In this document: positions 30,990 to 44,400 of the stretch, piece after piece
How positions within the stretch are numbered: position 1 is the first letter of the stretch
Layout: each line of letters starts with the position of its first letter
Source of the DNA: Zymoseptoria tritici IPO323
Lineage: Eukaryota > Ascomycota > Dothideomycetes > Mycosphaerellales > Mycosphaerellaceae
Direction of reading: 5' to 3'
DNA length: 64,000 nucleotides
Assembly: GCF_000219625.1 (NCBI RefSeq)
Contig: NC_018213.1
Coordinates: forward strand, 1,978,055-2,042,054
Position numbers and translations under genes: made by a program
Notes under the pieces: generated by a model
Told to the model about the DNA's origin: nothing
The model's database searches: none
The model's input: only the letters and a program-made list of their open reading frames with translations

Positions 30990-33190
30990 AAGCGTGCCGC
31001 GCGCCTCTATAGCTATAGGCTACTAGAAGGGCGCTATAGCGGACTTTGTGTATCTAACAGACCTGCTAGAAGAAGCCGTCTATAAGTAGAGCGCAGACGA
31101 CATAGCTCCGGATGCTCCTACTACCTAGATCGATTGCTATAGGTGCGCAAAGTCTATTGCGGTTAGTAGGGAATATAACAAGCTACTAAATAAGGCTTGT
31201 AAGTTTTGCAACTCTAACAACTGTAAAGGTTGCTATTAGGTACGTATGCGCTTCGCTATAACTTGTAGACTTTAACTAACTACATCGTAGGTGCTTGGCG
31301 GTATATAGGGTAGAGTTAATAAGATCCATTCCCTCTTTAATATCTACTACGAGGAAATTAACCGCGTCCGCCGCGAAATAGAGGAGGAGGGCATCCTATT
31401 AGATAACTTAGAGGAGTGTGTCCGCGAGGATAACGTAGCTTTTACGGCCGGCCTTAACCTGTCTCTAGCTGCAAAGACGTACAACTCCGAGATCTAGCAG
31501 ATAGAGGCGAATGCGTCTCGCTAGGGATACCGGTTATTCGGCCTAACTTCGAAGCCTCGTTCTAATATAGAGGCTACTCTCCTCGCTAACGAGGCCGCTG
31601 CGCGCCTTAATAGTATATACGCCTCGCAGGTAGCTAGCATGTTTTCTTCTAGAGCGTCGCGCGTATGTTGTCTCGTAACTATACCGCAACGACCTTTTAC
31701 TAACTTTTCGCTTTCTTCAGACTCCCCGCTCTAACAGAGTAATCGAACTACATCTCGCCGTACGCCCTTTCGCCTCTAACGAACAGGGTACGATTACCTT
31801 TAGCTCCGGCCCTACCGACATGCGTCTCCCCTCTAACCGTAAGGCCCCTAGCACCCCTTCGACTCGCGTTAACGACCGTAGCGCCTCTAGCGCAACCGCG
31901 GCTGCTAGTAGCGACTTAGAGGATAAAGGCAATAGAGACTATAATAAGGATGCTAGCTTAAGCGAGGTCTCCGACACCGAAGAGTCGTCTAAGGACGAAG
32001 AAGAGGACGATGTCGTATACTCCCCCGCGGTCCGCCGTAGTCGCCGTCGCGGCTCTTCTAATAACGGTAGGGCTTTTAGTAGCCGCGTGCTAAAGAGCAA
32101 GTCGCCTCGTAAGGGCGGTAGTACTCTCCGCCTCGCGAAGGAAAAGCGTGCGAAAGCAGCGCGTAAGGCGGCTCGCTAGGAGTAGCGTGCCCGTTATAAT
32201 AAGCAGCGCCGTGCTATCCGCTTGGCTAACAAGCGCAACCGCTCTCGTAGCGGAGGTCTTTCTGTTCCTGCTGCGTAAGGCAGCCGCACCGGTGCCGCCG
32301 GCGACGACTTTATCCGCAACCGCTCTATTAACCGTATAACATTTAATAAGAACACCCTTCTAGGCAGCCTAGAGGGTACTCCTACTCGCGACAACCGCGG
32401 TCGCTAACCTCTCGCCGAGATCGATCCCGCAATAATAAGTGGCACTCTTCCAAACTCGGTAACTAAGTAGGACTGTCTTCGCTGCTAGATCGCCGACAAC
32501 TAAGCGGAAGCTCTGCGCCTCGATTAACAGCTTACGGAGCGCACCTAAGAGGACCTCGATCGTAAGGCTGGAATATTTAATAGTACCGCTAGTAGCCGTC
32601 CCGCTACTCTATTTAACGCTAGCTCGGCTGATCTACCTCTGAACCTTACTATGCCTACGGCTCGCACTAACTCTGCATTAACTCCCTAATCTGCTCGTCT
32701 TACCCTCCTTCGCGAGCGCCAGCGCATCCGCGAGGAGCAAGTCTAAGAGGCTCGCTAGCGTAAGATTAAGCGCACCGCTATGATCTAGCGCGAGCGCAAC
32801 TAGCGCTAAGCACAAGAGGAGTAGGCCCGTATGGCGGAGGAGGAGTCCCGCGAGATTACCCGTGCTACTGTCGCTAATGTAGTTCTTCGTATTAAGGCCA
32901 ACCGCAACGCACCTATAAGCACTTCGCTAAGTAGCAACTATATCCTCGGAGGTCTTTAGACTCCTAGGACTCGCGGCGACCCGACGGCGGCAAACCCTAA
33001 CCTGCTGCCTCGCTCTGTTCGAGAGGAGGTGTACCTTTAGTTTCCTACTAATCCTAACTACCGCAATTAAATTATACAGGCTTGTCTAGCGGATTACCTA
33101 GAGGATCTAGCGCGTAAGAACGACGCTCTGTAAAGAGTAGATCTCCGCGCCGACTCCGCACCTATCTCGCAACGACTTATTATCGTAACT
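30990..33190 (+). pseudogene. Antisense extra ORF inside the gypsy element, three CX2C pairs
   Basis: Opposite to gag-pol, a degraded coding region shows at 31135-31240 three CxxC pairs (CYRCAK, CKFC, CKGC), a layout like the fungal DUF3716 zinc-binding region. It continues with an uninterrupted acidic-to-basic stretch at 31820-32179 (SDTEESSKDEEEDD then RRSRRRG and KEKRAKAARKAAR), and a charged, probably coiled-coil region to about 33190. Stops (TAG) at expected Trp/Gln sites indicate RIP. Some LTR elements carry an additional antisense ORF of unclear role; whether this one belongs to the element or was captured cannot be decided here. Confidence 0.55.
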
Positions 33191-33249
33191 ACAACTCGCA
33201 GTTACTACTATAATAACTTCTCTTCTTTAACATAGCGCATTTTCCAGGC

Positions 33250-36200
33250 GCGGGCAATTGGTTAGATTAGAGTCTCGAATGCGACACGCATAGGACGACA
33301 CCGACTTAGTAGTTCGACAATACTAATATGTTTAATTATAATCTATGTTCTCCTAGTCTTTCGCTATAACTTCGCAGTAACTTCCTATTCTTATAACAGC
33401 TCGTCTATGTCTTCGAAATTATCGGCGGTTTGCTATATATTACAAGTCTCGTCATAGTCTTTCTATCTTAATCGATACTGCATCTCGCTGTCGCGAGTCC
33501 GCTAGTCCACAATTCTTTCGACCTCGTATACCTCGTTGCTATCCGTAGTAACATCCGGTAGCTTAACATTCTTTAGCTCGAAGCTAGGTCTGATATAGTA
33601 CAGTTGTAGTAGTAAGATATAGAAGACGTTATAGATCTGCTATAACGAAGGCAGCACTAGGCGGTACGCCTGCGCCTTCTCTCTAATTACATCGTCTACT
33701 CGGAAAGGTCCTACGAACCTAGGTAATAGCTTCCGGCTTAGCTTCTTTAACTTTAGATTTTTCGCACTTAGTAATACTAAGTCGCCCCTACGGAACGCAT
33801 AGTTGCGATGCTTCTTGTCGTACGCCCTTTGCTAGTACTTCTAAGAGGTCTTAAGCTTCTTTGTAGCCGATTCGCGTGCGCTTTACATCTCCTCGAACCG
33901 CTCGATTACTACCGGCGCCTCCCCTTTGTAATAAACGGCCTCGTTTATATCGTTCTATCGCGGATTCTCTCTATATACTAGGAAAAAAGGCGTTTTTCTA
34001 GTACTTAAATAGTCCGAGTTGTTATAAGCAAATTTAGCGTATAGTAACAACTTAGCCTAATTATCCTGTCTTTTATTACAGAATGCTCTTAGGAATCCTT
34101 CTAGCGTTTAGTTCTAACGCTTAGTTTAACTATCCGTTTGCGGATAATACGCGGTACTTAGTCTTCTTCTTATCTAGCATTAAAAACACAGCTCTGTCCA
34201 AAATGTAGATATAAAGAGTATACTACGGTCGGACATAATGCCTTTAGGGAAACTAAACTTAGACGCTACTCGATCTATAAACACTTTAGCGAAGTCTGAA
34301 GCTTTCTAAGTTTCTTTTCCTAGAATATATAATACTATCTTTAATCGTCTGTCTACGATTATAAGTATAGAATTAAATACATTATTGTTGCGCTTCGACG
34401 GCGGCAACTTTATAATAAAATCTAGGGTAATTTCTTCCTAATTCTTTCCTAGAATCGGCAGGCTAGACAATTTGCCTAAGGGCAACAATCTCGGAGCCTT
34501 TATTCGTTAGCAGACATTATATGTCTTTACGAAGTGCTTAACATCCGCGTCTAGTTCGGGCTAGTACAAGGACCTCGTAATAAGCTTAATAGTCTTGTCG
34601 GCGCCGAAATGTCTTACAAGCTTAGAGTCGTAGTAAACTGCTATAACTTCGTTCCTTACGGCCGGTTTATTTAGTATATACAACTTGCCGTACCTACGGA
34701 GCAAGTTGTTGTCTCCTAAGCTCTATGCTTAACTCCCGCGCTTCTTTCGACTCTCTATCTGTACCTCTTCGCTAGATCTCTATCGCTTAACAAAGTCGTC
34801 GCGATCCTGTAGTAAAGATACTAGCTTAAGGAAAGGTTTTAAATCTTCCGAAGATGCGGTTGCGCTAGTAAGTAGGACTTTTGCTATATAGCGTAGCACG
34901 ATCTGTATGCATTTAGAAGTGCTAGCGACAGGGGATTTCGTAGAGACTGCGTCGCTTTAGTCTGGGAGGTCGTTGCGATCTCCCTACGGTGTGTTACTAT
35001 AATCGGGTCCCTAATCCTTTTCGGTTGCGATTCTGGCGAACGCAACCTTTACGCTCTAACTTACTAACTTCAGCTTGTTCTGCAGAGTTGGAAGTAGCTC
35101 GTTTACAGCCGAATTTTTAGTCTAGTAATCCGGTCTGCGAGATAGTCTATCTGCTAGGTTCGATTTCCCTGCTTAATAGAAAATCTCGAAGTCGAATAAG
35201 CCTAGGTATAGTATGTACCGCGCTTGCTTCGCATTTAATTTCTAGATAGTCTAAATGCCTTTTAGATTGTTATAGTCCGTGTAAACCTAGACTAGGTTTT
35301 CCGAACTACTAAAATAGTGCCTCTATATCTTAAAGTAGTGCACTATTGCTAACAACTCCTAATCGTACGTCTAGTAGTTGCGCTCCGCAGGCTACATCTT
35401 TCGAGACGTAAACGCTATAGGGTGCTATTTACTATCTGGATGCAGCTGCGACATAATACCTAAGATACTAAAGTTAGAGGCATCTGTTTCTAGCTTAATC
35501 TTCAGTTTCGGATCGAAGTACCTAAGAACGATATCGCTAGTAAATACCTCCTTTAGTTTTCTAAAAGCCGCGTTAGCTTCCTTGCCCTATACGAACTCTT
35601 TGTCTTTCTAGAGCAGGTCGGTAATCGGGCCGCTAATCTTTACAAATCCTAATACGAAGCGTCGGTAGAAGTTTGCAAAACCTAGGAAGACCTAAACGTC
35701 GTAGACGCTATTCGGTTGCGGCTATTCCTAGATCGTTACGATCTTTTTAGGGTCGGTAGTTACACCTTCGGTCGTAATACAGAACCCTAAATACGAAACC
35801 TCCTGTGCCGCGAAGGTACACTTCTTAAGGTTAACGTACAATTCTGCGATACGTAAGCGGTCTAGGACCTGGCGGACCGCAGCCTAATAGCCTTCGATGT
35901 CCTTACTGTAGGTGTAAATTAATATGTCGTCGAGGTACACTATATAAAGGTTATTAAGAAGGCCCGCCAGGGCACGGTTAATGTAGGCCTAGAATGTGGC
36001 CGGAGCATTAGTTAAGCCGAAGGGCATAACCTTATACTCGTAATAGCTATACCGCGTGCGGAACGCAGTCTTCCATTTATCGCCCTTACGAATGCAGATG
36101 CGATAATATGCTTCCTTAAGATCGAGGGTAGTAAAGAACTTCGCACCTATTAGGCGATCTAAGGTTTTATTAATTAAAGGCAGAGGGCATCTATCTTTAA

Positions 36201-38440
36201 TAGTAATAGAGTTAAGTGCTCGGTAGTCGACGCACAAACGCAGCTCGCTACCCTTCTTTAGAACAAAGATAACTGGTGCACCCGCAGGGCTAATGCTGTG
36301 TTATATGCGACCCGAGGCCAACTCCTTTTCTAAGTAATCCCGAAGGATACCTAACTCTTTCTCCGAGAGATTGTATAGGGAGCTATATAGTAGTTCCCGG
36401 CCCTCGACCAAGTTAATAGTATAGTCGGTAGCTTAATGCGTTAGCAACGCAGAAGCGGAGTTAGAGTTAAATACGTCGGTATAGTCTAAGAGAGCTGTAG
36501 GGATTTTAACTACCTTTACTTCGGCTAAGCTAACAGTATATGCGAGGCGCATAGATCCCGCAGGTGTTACTGTAATCCACCCGACGATAACAAGCGGAGT
36601 CTTGTCGTTCCTTAACTCTTTCTTTAATCTTTTGTACGAGATCCTGCTAATAGTTTCGGTCCCCAGACCCTATCGCCAGGTTCCCGCACCGACCTAGATG
36701 TTAATTCCTTTCGTCGTTATAGTATGTTGTCTAAAGAGGATCTCTAGTCTATCCTTGTCTACCCTATATATAAGTATAGTATGTTCTTTAACGATACTAT
36801 TGTCGTCTATTATCCGAATAGGAACATTATACACGCTATAACAGGTTATACTTTGATCTTAAAGCTAAACTAGAGATAGGAGTTCGGCCTCGACTATTGT
36901 AAGGTCGTGGCGAACTACAAACTTCTAGTCGATTAGGGTGATTTGCGACCCTATATCAAACGTAGCGGAGACTATGCGATGTCCCTGCGACAATATAATA
37001 TCGACCTGTCGAGTAATAACCTGTCTAGCTTCGACAGGCTATACTAATTTCGGCTCCGTTATACTTTGTACGGTTGCGACGAAGCCTATCCTTTTCCCGA
37101 ACTAATTAGAGCTCGGTTTGGATTTCTACCTCCCTATCCTTTCTAGGGACAGGTAGTTAAGACATAACTAGCCTTTCCGCATATCTAGCAGCTAATAGTA
37201 GAGGATAAATCGGCGGGGCGCGAAGGGAGATTAGAGCCTCCTCTAAAGCCCCTATAATTTCCTCTACTACGATTATTACTGTTGCCTCTCTAGCCTCCTC
37301 TACGGTTATTCCTATTAGAGTTTCGGCCCTAGCTGTTATTTCTTAGCTCGCGGTTGCGAGGCGCTAGCGTCTTAGAAGGTTCTAAAGGTCTCTAACTAGT
37401 GCTCGCAGAGGGAGCTTTTGCATCCTTAATATTCTTCTCTATGCGAGACGTAAGGTCTACAAGCTCTATGCGAGTAGTTAGTATTATATTGTAATCTATA
37501 ATCTTAATGCGAACATCCTTGCGAAGTCGCATATAAAACATGTACAACGACTATTCCTCTAAAGGCAATAGTAGAAGCTAAGCTTCGATGCTTTCTAAGT
37601 ATGTAAGGAACAAGCGTACGGACTAATCCTTGCCTTGCACCGCGACGCGATGCTTTTTAAAGGACTCGAGCTTACGAGCGTCCGGATCGTCTAGCAGGTT
37701 GTTAAGGAATTCTATAAATCCTACCTAAGTTACTGTAGTACGCAGGTTAGGGTTATTAGCCTACTAGCTGTACTAGCGTTCTCTCGGATCGTAAGAGTAA
37801 GCTAGGTATTGCATAGACTATATAACCTTCTAAGAATTACTGCGGAACGACTACGGTGCATTAGCAAATGTAAGCTCGCATTCGAAGCGCTAGTTACGCA
37901 GCTCCTTTACGCTCTTGCCCTTAAGGTCGAAAGGCTTCTTAATATCAATCTTAGCTCTTCTAACTCCGGCAAACTCTTTATCGGACTGCACCCTTTTGTG
38001 TCCGGTTACGCGACCGTAGGCGATATCGTCTGCTAAGTTCTTATTAAGTTCCTTTATCTTTCTAAGCTTTTTCCGAAGGAAAGCTTTAGCAAGAGCCTCT
38101 TCCGCGGCGACAGCAGCCTAGAGGTCGACCATTTCGTCGATTTCGGCATTGTCGTCTTCGTTTCCCTCGGCGGGATCCGCCGGCAGAGTAATTGCGTGCT
38201 CTTCCTTAGAGAGTGTCGTAGTAATATCGTTACCTTCCTCTTAGTCGGCAATAAGGTTATCTTAGTCGTTATTAACGACTTCCTTAATGCGACCCGCATC
38301 GGCAGCAGCTTCGGCAGCAATGCCCTGTTTATCGGGCATAGCGCTACTTATAAGTAGCTCGTCTCTTCCTACAGCGACCCTAGTAGTTCGCTTAGGTAGC
38401 ATCCTCGGACTGTTACCCTTATAGTAAAGGTTAAGGAAGA
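33250..38440 (-). pseudogene. Gag-pol of the gypsy element with chromodomain integrase, RIP-degraded
   Basis: On the minus strand, from right to left: gag with Arg/Asn/Gly-rich tail and a zinc knuckle near 37170-37330 (CGKASYVLTTC, where Tyr replaces the usual His); reverse transcriptase with an open 82-codon segment at 35989..36237 ([39 protein letters not shown]); RNase H about 35000-35500; integrase zinc region at 34490-34700 (RHFGADKTIKL, TRSLYWPELDADVKHFV) and core about 34150-34350; and at 33400-33570 a chromodomain (EVYEVERIVD and DNFEDIDELL). Trp and Gln codons are mostly TAG/TAA, so nothing is functional. Chromodomains in this clade direct integration to heterochromatin, which fits the nested setting. 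Confidence 0.85.
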
Positions 38441-38447
38441 ATTACTA

Positions 38448-38749
38448 TTTAATAATAAGTAGTAGGGATGTATAAACAAGCGTACTACTCGGGTGTGCAA
38501 CAGTGTAAGGATACCGTACTATCTGGTGCAAGAGTAATTCTTGCCCTTTCGATCCGCCTACGGCGGCTACCTATTTAACCCTCGAGAGATGGACACGAGT
38601 CGGTGCGGAATAGGTGCGGGACGCCTACGACTCGCTGCGCGACATCTGACTCGCACCCGCATGTGCACACCGCAACGATATCGCAGGGACTTCGCAACGA
38701 CCTAAAGGTCCCTGCGGTCCGCCTGCGTTCAGCCTTGGCGCCTTTCACA
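38448..38749 (-). repeat. 5' LTR of the gypsy element (relative to gag-pol)
   Basis: It is 302 bp long and collinear with 30289-30590, ending TTTCACA. The first bases (TTTAATAATAAG) show one transversion and RIP-type changes relative to the other LTR. Confidence 0.88.
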
Positions 38750-38754
38750 TCTTA
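38750..38754. repeat. Target-site duplication (right) of the gypsy element
   Basis: TCTTA, identical to 30284-30288. Confidence 0.8.
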
Positions 38755-39079
38755 CGTGCCTTATAAACAGTCTATTCGTTAAACTCTAACTATTGTAGTA
38801 GGTAGAATCGACTACTACTAACCTAAGGCACTAAGAGGTAAGTGCATAAGTACGCGGTATCGAGCGTAGAATTATATTAAGAAATAAGCAGTAGCTATAA
38901 AGTGCATTAAGTGCTACCGACGACTGGTAATGTTGTTGTCCGATCCTTAAAAAAAGGAAGAATCCGACTACTATATATCGCTAAGACCTAAAACTACGCT
39001 ATACTATAAACTATGTTCGACACTATTTGCCCTACAACATTTCCCTCCCCTACTTATTATATATCTGTGCTATAGACAC

Positions 39080-41213
39080 AACAAGCACTACTTAATAGCG
39101 ACTAAGTTCCTTAACGTCGTCGTTACGAAGATCTAGCTTATTAAGCTAGTTCTTAGCGAGCTAGTCCTCTTCCTTACTACCGAACTATAGGTATTGCTAG
39201 TAAACCTACTCTATAGTCGGCACGTATCCGTCGGCAACGCGACCGGAGGTGCTAAAAACAGGCAGATCCTTAGTGTTAGTCTTAGCCGAGGGGTTACGAG
39301 CCTTACTCTCCTCGACTATGTTGCCCTTAGCATTAATAGTTACCTTTAAACCCTTACTATTATTGCGGTCGTTAATTTCCTAGGCTATTTCCTTAACCTG
39401 TAGCTTGCTCTTATTCTTAGCTAGTGCGGCTATACGCTTAGTACGCTCCGTATCGCTCGCGCTTACCTTCTCGTACTTGCTACCGCCGAAGTAGCTATTA
39501 TTAAATCTAAAGGCTTCTTACTCTTACGGACGGACGTAGTCGGCTATAGTAAGGAAGACGCGAGCGACTAATGTAGCGCGAGTCTTAGTAACGTACTCCT
39601 TACGGTAGAATTTAGACTTAGAGAAGAGGGCATCTTAGTTAGCCTTAACACTAGCATCGAGGTAGGTAGTAGCACCGAGAACAGTGTTTAATAGAGCACT
39701 CTACGTACGGATAACTACCGAGGTAGGGAAGGGCGTAGTCGGTGTGCTATAGTTGTTAGGCTTGCTAGACGGAGTCTTAAAGCTAGGCATACGTACGGAG
39801 TAGGAATAGGCAAGCTCGGCGACGGTACTAGCTAAGGCATTCTCGATAGTACTACCGGGTTTTCCGGCGACAAACTATAGTAGAGTAGTTATACGTAGCT
39901 TAGTTACTAGTCCGGTAGATCTATGCGGAAGTAGTAGATAAGAGATGCGAGCAATACCTACCTTAACTAGCTAAAGGTACTAGTTAGTCTTAAATTCCCG
40001 AAGATCCTCCGTAGTAATTATCTTATCGGTAATCGTTAGAACTATCGTATTACGTAGACTAAGCTTAAAGCGAGCATCCTTCGTAGTAGCCTCCTTATCT
40101 ATACCCTTAGCGACTTTAGAGTCGATAAGTGCCTACGTACGCTCCTCTATGTTAGTACACTACTTCTTCTAGTGTAGGTGCATACCGGGGATAATTAGGG
40201 TATAGTTCTCCTTATCTTTATTGATAAGGGAAACCGAACCTTAAATTATTATTACTATTAACTTATTACCCTCGAGCATATCGATAGGGTTACAATCTAT
40301 ATACTTAAAAGTAGTAAACGCCCCCGGAAGCGTAAGCTTAGCGTAGTACGGGTATAAGTAGAGGTTTATTACCTTATCTAGTCGAAGAAGGTAGTATAAT
40401 ACGTAGTATATTAGGTCTTAGCGCATGCTCTACTATATTAGCGAGTAGAAGTAGTTACGCAACTAGCTAATATCGTTAGTGCCGGGAGGTGTAAGGAAAT
40501 AATAGTAATACATCTTAAACTCGCTCTTAAAGATATATAGAAGGTCGAAGTTCTTCTACTAGCCGAAGATGTTAATAGCGATCGTACTATCTAGCTAGAA
40601 CTAATCGTAGACTCCGGGCAGTATAGCTTTAGCGGCTATAGAGAAATCGTCGTTTATTATATAAACCTCGAACACTAATTTGTTAGGGATCTTACGGTAT
40701 ATAAGGTAGGCGTCGCGGGGATAAGGGGACCGAGCAAACTTCTTAACATTAGCGTAGGCATTATTAGTTAATAAGAAAGCCGCAATACGATTACCGGTGT
40801 TGTTCGCGTAGTCGATAATGCGCTATATAGCGGTGTCGTAGCTAAGTACGTTAACGTAATATCTAGCCTTTCTAAGAAGCTAATGCTAATGCGCGAAGTA
40901 GATATAGTAACCGTCGCTTAGGTAGGTAGCAGCAAGAGCTATAACCGTATTAACTTTAGTACGAGCAGCTACGGTAATTGTAGCCTTGTCCTTAAGGCGA
41001 GTAAGTTTCTTAATTTTCTCGATAACCGCCTTTAAGGCGGCTTTCCGAACAGTACTATCCGAAAGGTTAGTAGTTACGGATGTATTCGGGCGGAAGTATA
41101 TATAGTTATCCTTAATTCTAGCCTTTATAGCCGCAGTCTTAATACCGCGGCTACGACGACCTAGCTTGTCCTTAAAGTCGTCGTTGCTAGCATTATCCGT
41201 ATTATCTTCCTTA
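39080..41213 (-). pseudogene. Large repeat-associated ORF with possible 2OG-Fe(II) dioxygenase-like motifs, RIP-degraded
   Basis: Minus-strand reading gives a long, mostly coherent protein of about 700 codons interrupted by TAG/TAA. It begins near KLGRRSRGIKTAAI. In the middle it has SEFKMYYYYF and then a segment LPGAFTTFKYIDCNPIDM (40290-40330), followed by QGSVSLINKD, IIPGMHLH (about 40178) and LPHRSTG (about 39920). The spacing resembles an HxD..H..R iron/2-oxoglutarate site in which the first His is now Tyr (TAT at 40301-40303), the change RIP causes in CAT. The C-terminal part is Lys/Asn/Ser-rich and ends near 39080. I recall similar fungal repeat-encoded proteins but cannot name the family. 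The element type is unknown. Confidence 0.45.
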
Positions 41214-41406
41214 TGTGAGGGACTGGCGCCCTTTCTATGACACGTGGCGCAACCCCGTGCTTTGTCTTGGCAGCCCACATCCTTTTCTGCGCTTACCGCG
41301 AGGTTCTAGGCTGCTTCCTTATCGAACTTGCTGTATCTAACACAGACTCTGAACTCTCGTGTATATATTGTTTACCCGTAACATTAAGTTCAATCTACTC
41401 GATACA
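41214..41406 (+). repeat. Probable 5' LTR of a second gypsy element
   Basis: It starts TGTGAGGG, ends GATACA, and precedes a plus-strand gag. Its CpA/TpG content is normal, in sharp contrast to both sides. No second copy occurs in the window, so the ends are inferred. Confidence 0.5.
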
Positions 41407-44400
41407 ACTCCTGCTATAAACGACATAACGGACAACGGCGTAAATCCTTCGGGATCCGGTAACGTTAATCCGGAGGAGCCGAGTACACCCGATCTACAAA
41501 CGTTCCTCTAGCAACTACATGTACGTTAAAATGCAATGTAGGTAGAGCTAGAACATTAGTAGAACGCTATTAATCGGGCGGAAGCCGAGCAGAATATACT
41601 GTAGCCGGCAGCCGAGACTAGAGGAGCCCTAGTAGATCTAGCGGCCCCTTCTATAAACGACCTAATTCGAGCACTAACCTAGGCGATCTCCGGTCGACCG
41701 GCCGTAGGCAACGACTTAAAACCCTCGGGCCCTAAGGGTTAGAAGCCGGCAGCCTGGGACGGGAAGTCGAGTACTTTCCAAGACTATCTGCTACAGCTAA
41801 GAAGCTCCTTTCGAGTGCGTGCCGGCCTTAAACTAACGCTCCCCGACCCGTACTACTAGGACGCTATCTACGACACCCTCCCTTATAAGGAGAGATCTCG
41901 TATACGTTATTTCTAGGAGTCGGGAGGAGCGAACGAAGCACAGGACCCCGAGGCTTTCTTTACGCGACTCGAAGAGGTCTTCGGCGACAGCAGAGAGGCC
42001 TTAAACGTACTAGAAGAGCTTACAAACCTCTAGCATAAACTTAGTTAGCTATAGCACGACTACTAGCTAAGATTTAACGATCTCCTGCTTAGTGCCGGCG
42101 GAGCGAGCTAGAAAGACGAGGTCTAGATTAGATACCTAAAACACACCTTTTCGAACCCCGCAAAGACACATACTGCCTCTATCGCAAACATTAAGGACTA
42201 TAACGATTATGCGGAGGAGGTCGAGCAGGTAATAACTAATCTAGAGGCTACTAACTAGTTTAAGGCTGCTAACAAAAAGTAGAAAGAGAAGAACAAGGAC
42301 ACCGTTTCTTCTATACTAGTAACCGCGCGCCCTTAGGGTGGGAGCACCTTAAGAGCATAGGTAGACGCTAATAGAGATATTGTTATAACCCCGGCCTAGA
42401 CGAGCGGGAATCGCTTAAGAAGCTAAGGAAGTCGGAATAGTAACGCTAGAAGGAAGTAGAGGGCAAAGTAGGTCGACGACGTAGAAAGAGAGCGACGCTA
42501 ATAGGAGAGACTCTGCTTCCGCTATAGAGCGGACGGACACTATAGACGCGAATGTCCCTACGCCGTAGCAACGCCTCCCGCCAGAATAAACGCGGTCCGC
42601 GCGGGACCGGTTCTAAAGGACGATAAAGAGGAGTCGGATTCCGTAGAGACAGGAAAAGACTAACTCCTTCCCGAAGTACTAGGGTAGGAGACGGTGCAGC
42701 CGTAGCAATAACAGCAGGCTAGGAGGCGTTTAAAAGCAAGATAAACGGTACCCTAATCTATAGCGACGTAGTCCTAGAAGAAACCTTCGGGACCTTCGCC
42801 CTAATCGACGAAGGATGTTAATACTACGCTACTATTAACGGAGACCTAGCTAAAGGCCTCGGGCTTAGCTTAGTTAGCGATAAGAAGAGAGGCGTTAAGG
42901 GCGCTACTACGACTATACGTAACTCGTAGATTAAGGGAGTCGTCGCGTTCCGGATAGGAGTAAGCGGATACACCTAGTTAGTATATGCTTACGTCGTGCC
43001 TAACTTAGCCTTCCCTCTAATCCTCGGGAACCCCTAGAAGGCGCATAATAAGATCCGGACTGCACTAGAGGAACACCGGTTCTACTATAGTATCGCTAAC
43101 AAATAGGTAGAAGAAGGGAGGAACTATAAGGAGATTAAGGACTCCGGCAGCTTTGTAGCGGCTACTACAGCTTTAGTCGAGGACGTTAAGAAGACCCTTT
43201 AGGGTGCTAAGAGGTTTATAACCCTCGCTGCCGCGACAGTTTAGGATATCTAGAAGTCCTTAGAAGTAAAGGAGCCCCTAATAGACAAGTAGCTTAAGAG
43301 TAGGCTCCCCCCGGAGCTTTACGACATGCTACCGCTATTTAGGACGCGGGAGGCCGACAAGCTCGCTCCTTATAGAGGGGATCTAGACTATAAGATCGCT
43401 CTCCGGCCGAATCCCGATAGTTTACTACCCTAATTGCCTTAGGGCCCCTTATACGGCATATCTAAGGACGAACTCCTGGTCCTAAGAAAAGTTATCGATG
43501 CCCTACTAAAAAAGGGATATATCCGGCTAAGTTCCTCGGAGGCTGTAGCACTAGTGCTTTTCGCTCGCAAACCGGGAGGGGGACTGCGTTTCTACTATAA
43601 CTATCGAGTGCTAAACGCCCTAACAAAGTATAATAGGTACCTACTCCTGTTAGTTCCGGAGACCCTAAGGAACCTTACGGGCTTACGATAGCTTATAAAG
43701 GTCGACGTTGTAGCCGCCTTCTATTACATTCGTATAGCAGCCGGCGAAGAGTACAAGACAGCCTTCCGTACTAGATTTAGTCTGTTCGAGTAGTTAGTAT
43801 GCCCGTTCGGTCTGTCCGGGGTACTAGCTACTTTCTAGCGGTTTATTAACAATTTGTTGCGGGAATATCTAGACGACTTTGTATTAGTATATAATAATAA
43901 TATAATTATCTACTCCGATAGCATGCTCGAGGATTACTACTAGAAGGTTCGTACAGTCCTCCGGGCCCTTTAGGATAGGGGCCTATACCTAGACCTAGGA
44001 AAGTGCGCTTTCGCATAGAAGACTATTAAGTACCTAGGGTTTATCGTTTATGCCGACGGAAAAGGCGTAGGACCCGACCCTAAGAAGATTTAAGCAGTAG
44101 AAGACTAGAAGGCACTACAAACATAAAAGGAGGTTCGAAGGTTCCTAGGTTTTGCTAACTACTATAGGATATTTATCCCTAACTACTCTAAGATCGCCGC
44201 TCTCTTAACCGCGCTTACCGGGAAGGGAACACTGTTCTCCTAGGGAGAACTTAAGGAGAAGGTATTCTAGAGGTTAAAGGGGAAGTATTGCAGGGCTCTA
44301 GTGCTTACATACTAGGACCCGGGGCTTCCTACGTTCCTAGAGACGGATTATAGCGGGTTCGCGATTAGAGGCGCGCTCCTGCAGGAAGCGAATAGGGTCC

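Larger units (their letters stand above)
30289..38749 (-). mobile_element. Complete chromodomain Ty3/gypsy LTR retrotransposon
   Basis: The 8,461-bp element has both LTRs (302 bp each) and a 5-bp TCTTA duplication. Its gag-pol reads on the minus strand, so the LTR at 38448-38749 is the 5' LTR. A second ORF region lies antisense between pol and the 3' LTR. Internal DNA is heavily RIP-altered while the LTRs keep most CpA/TpG. The two LTRs differ at about 17 positions, nearly all transitions. It is the youngest insertion in the left part of the repeat block because both of its ends are intact. Confidence 0.88.
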
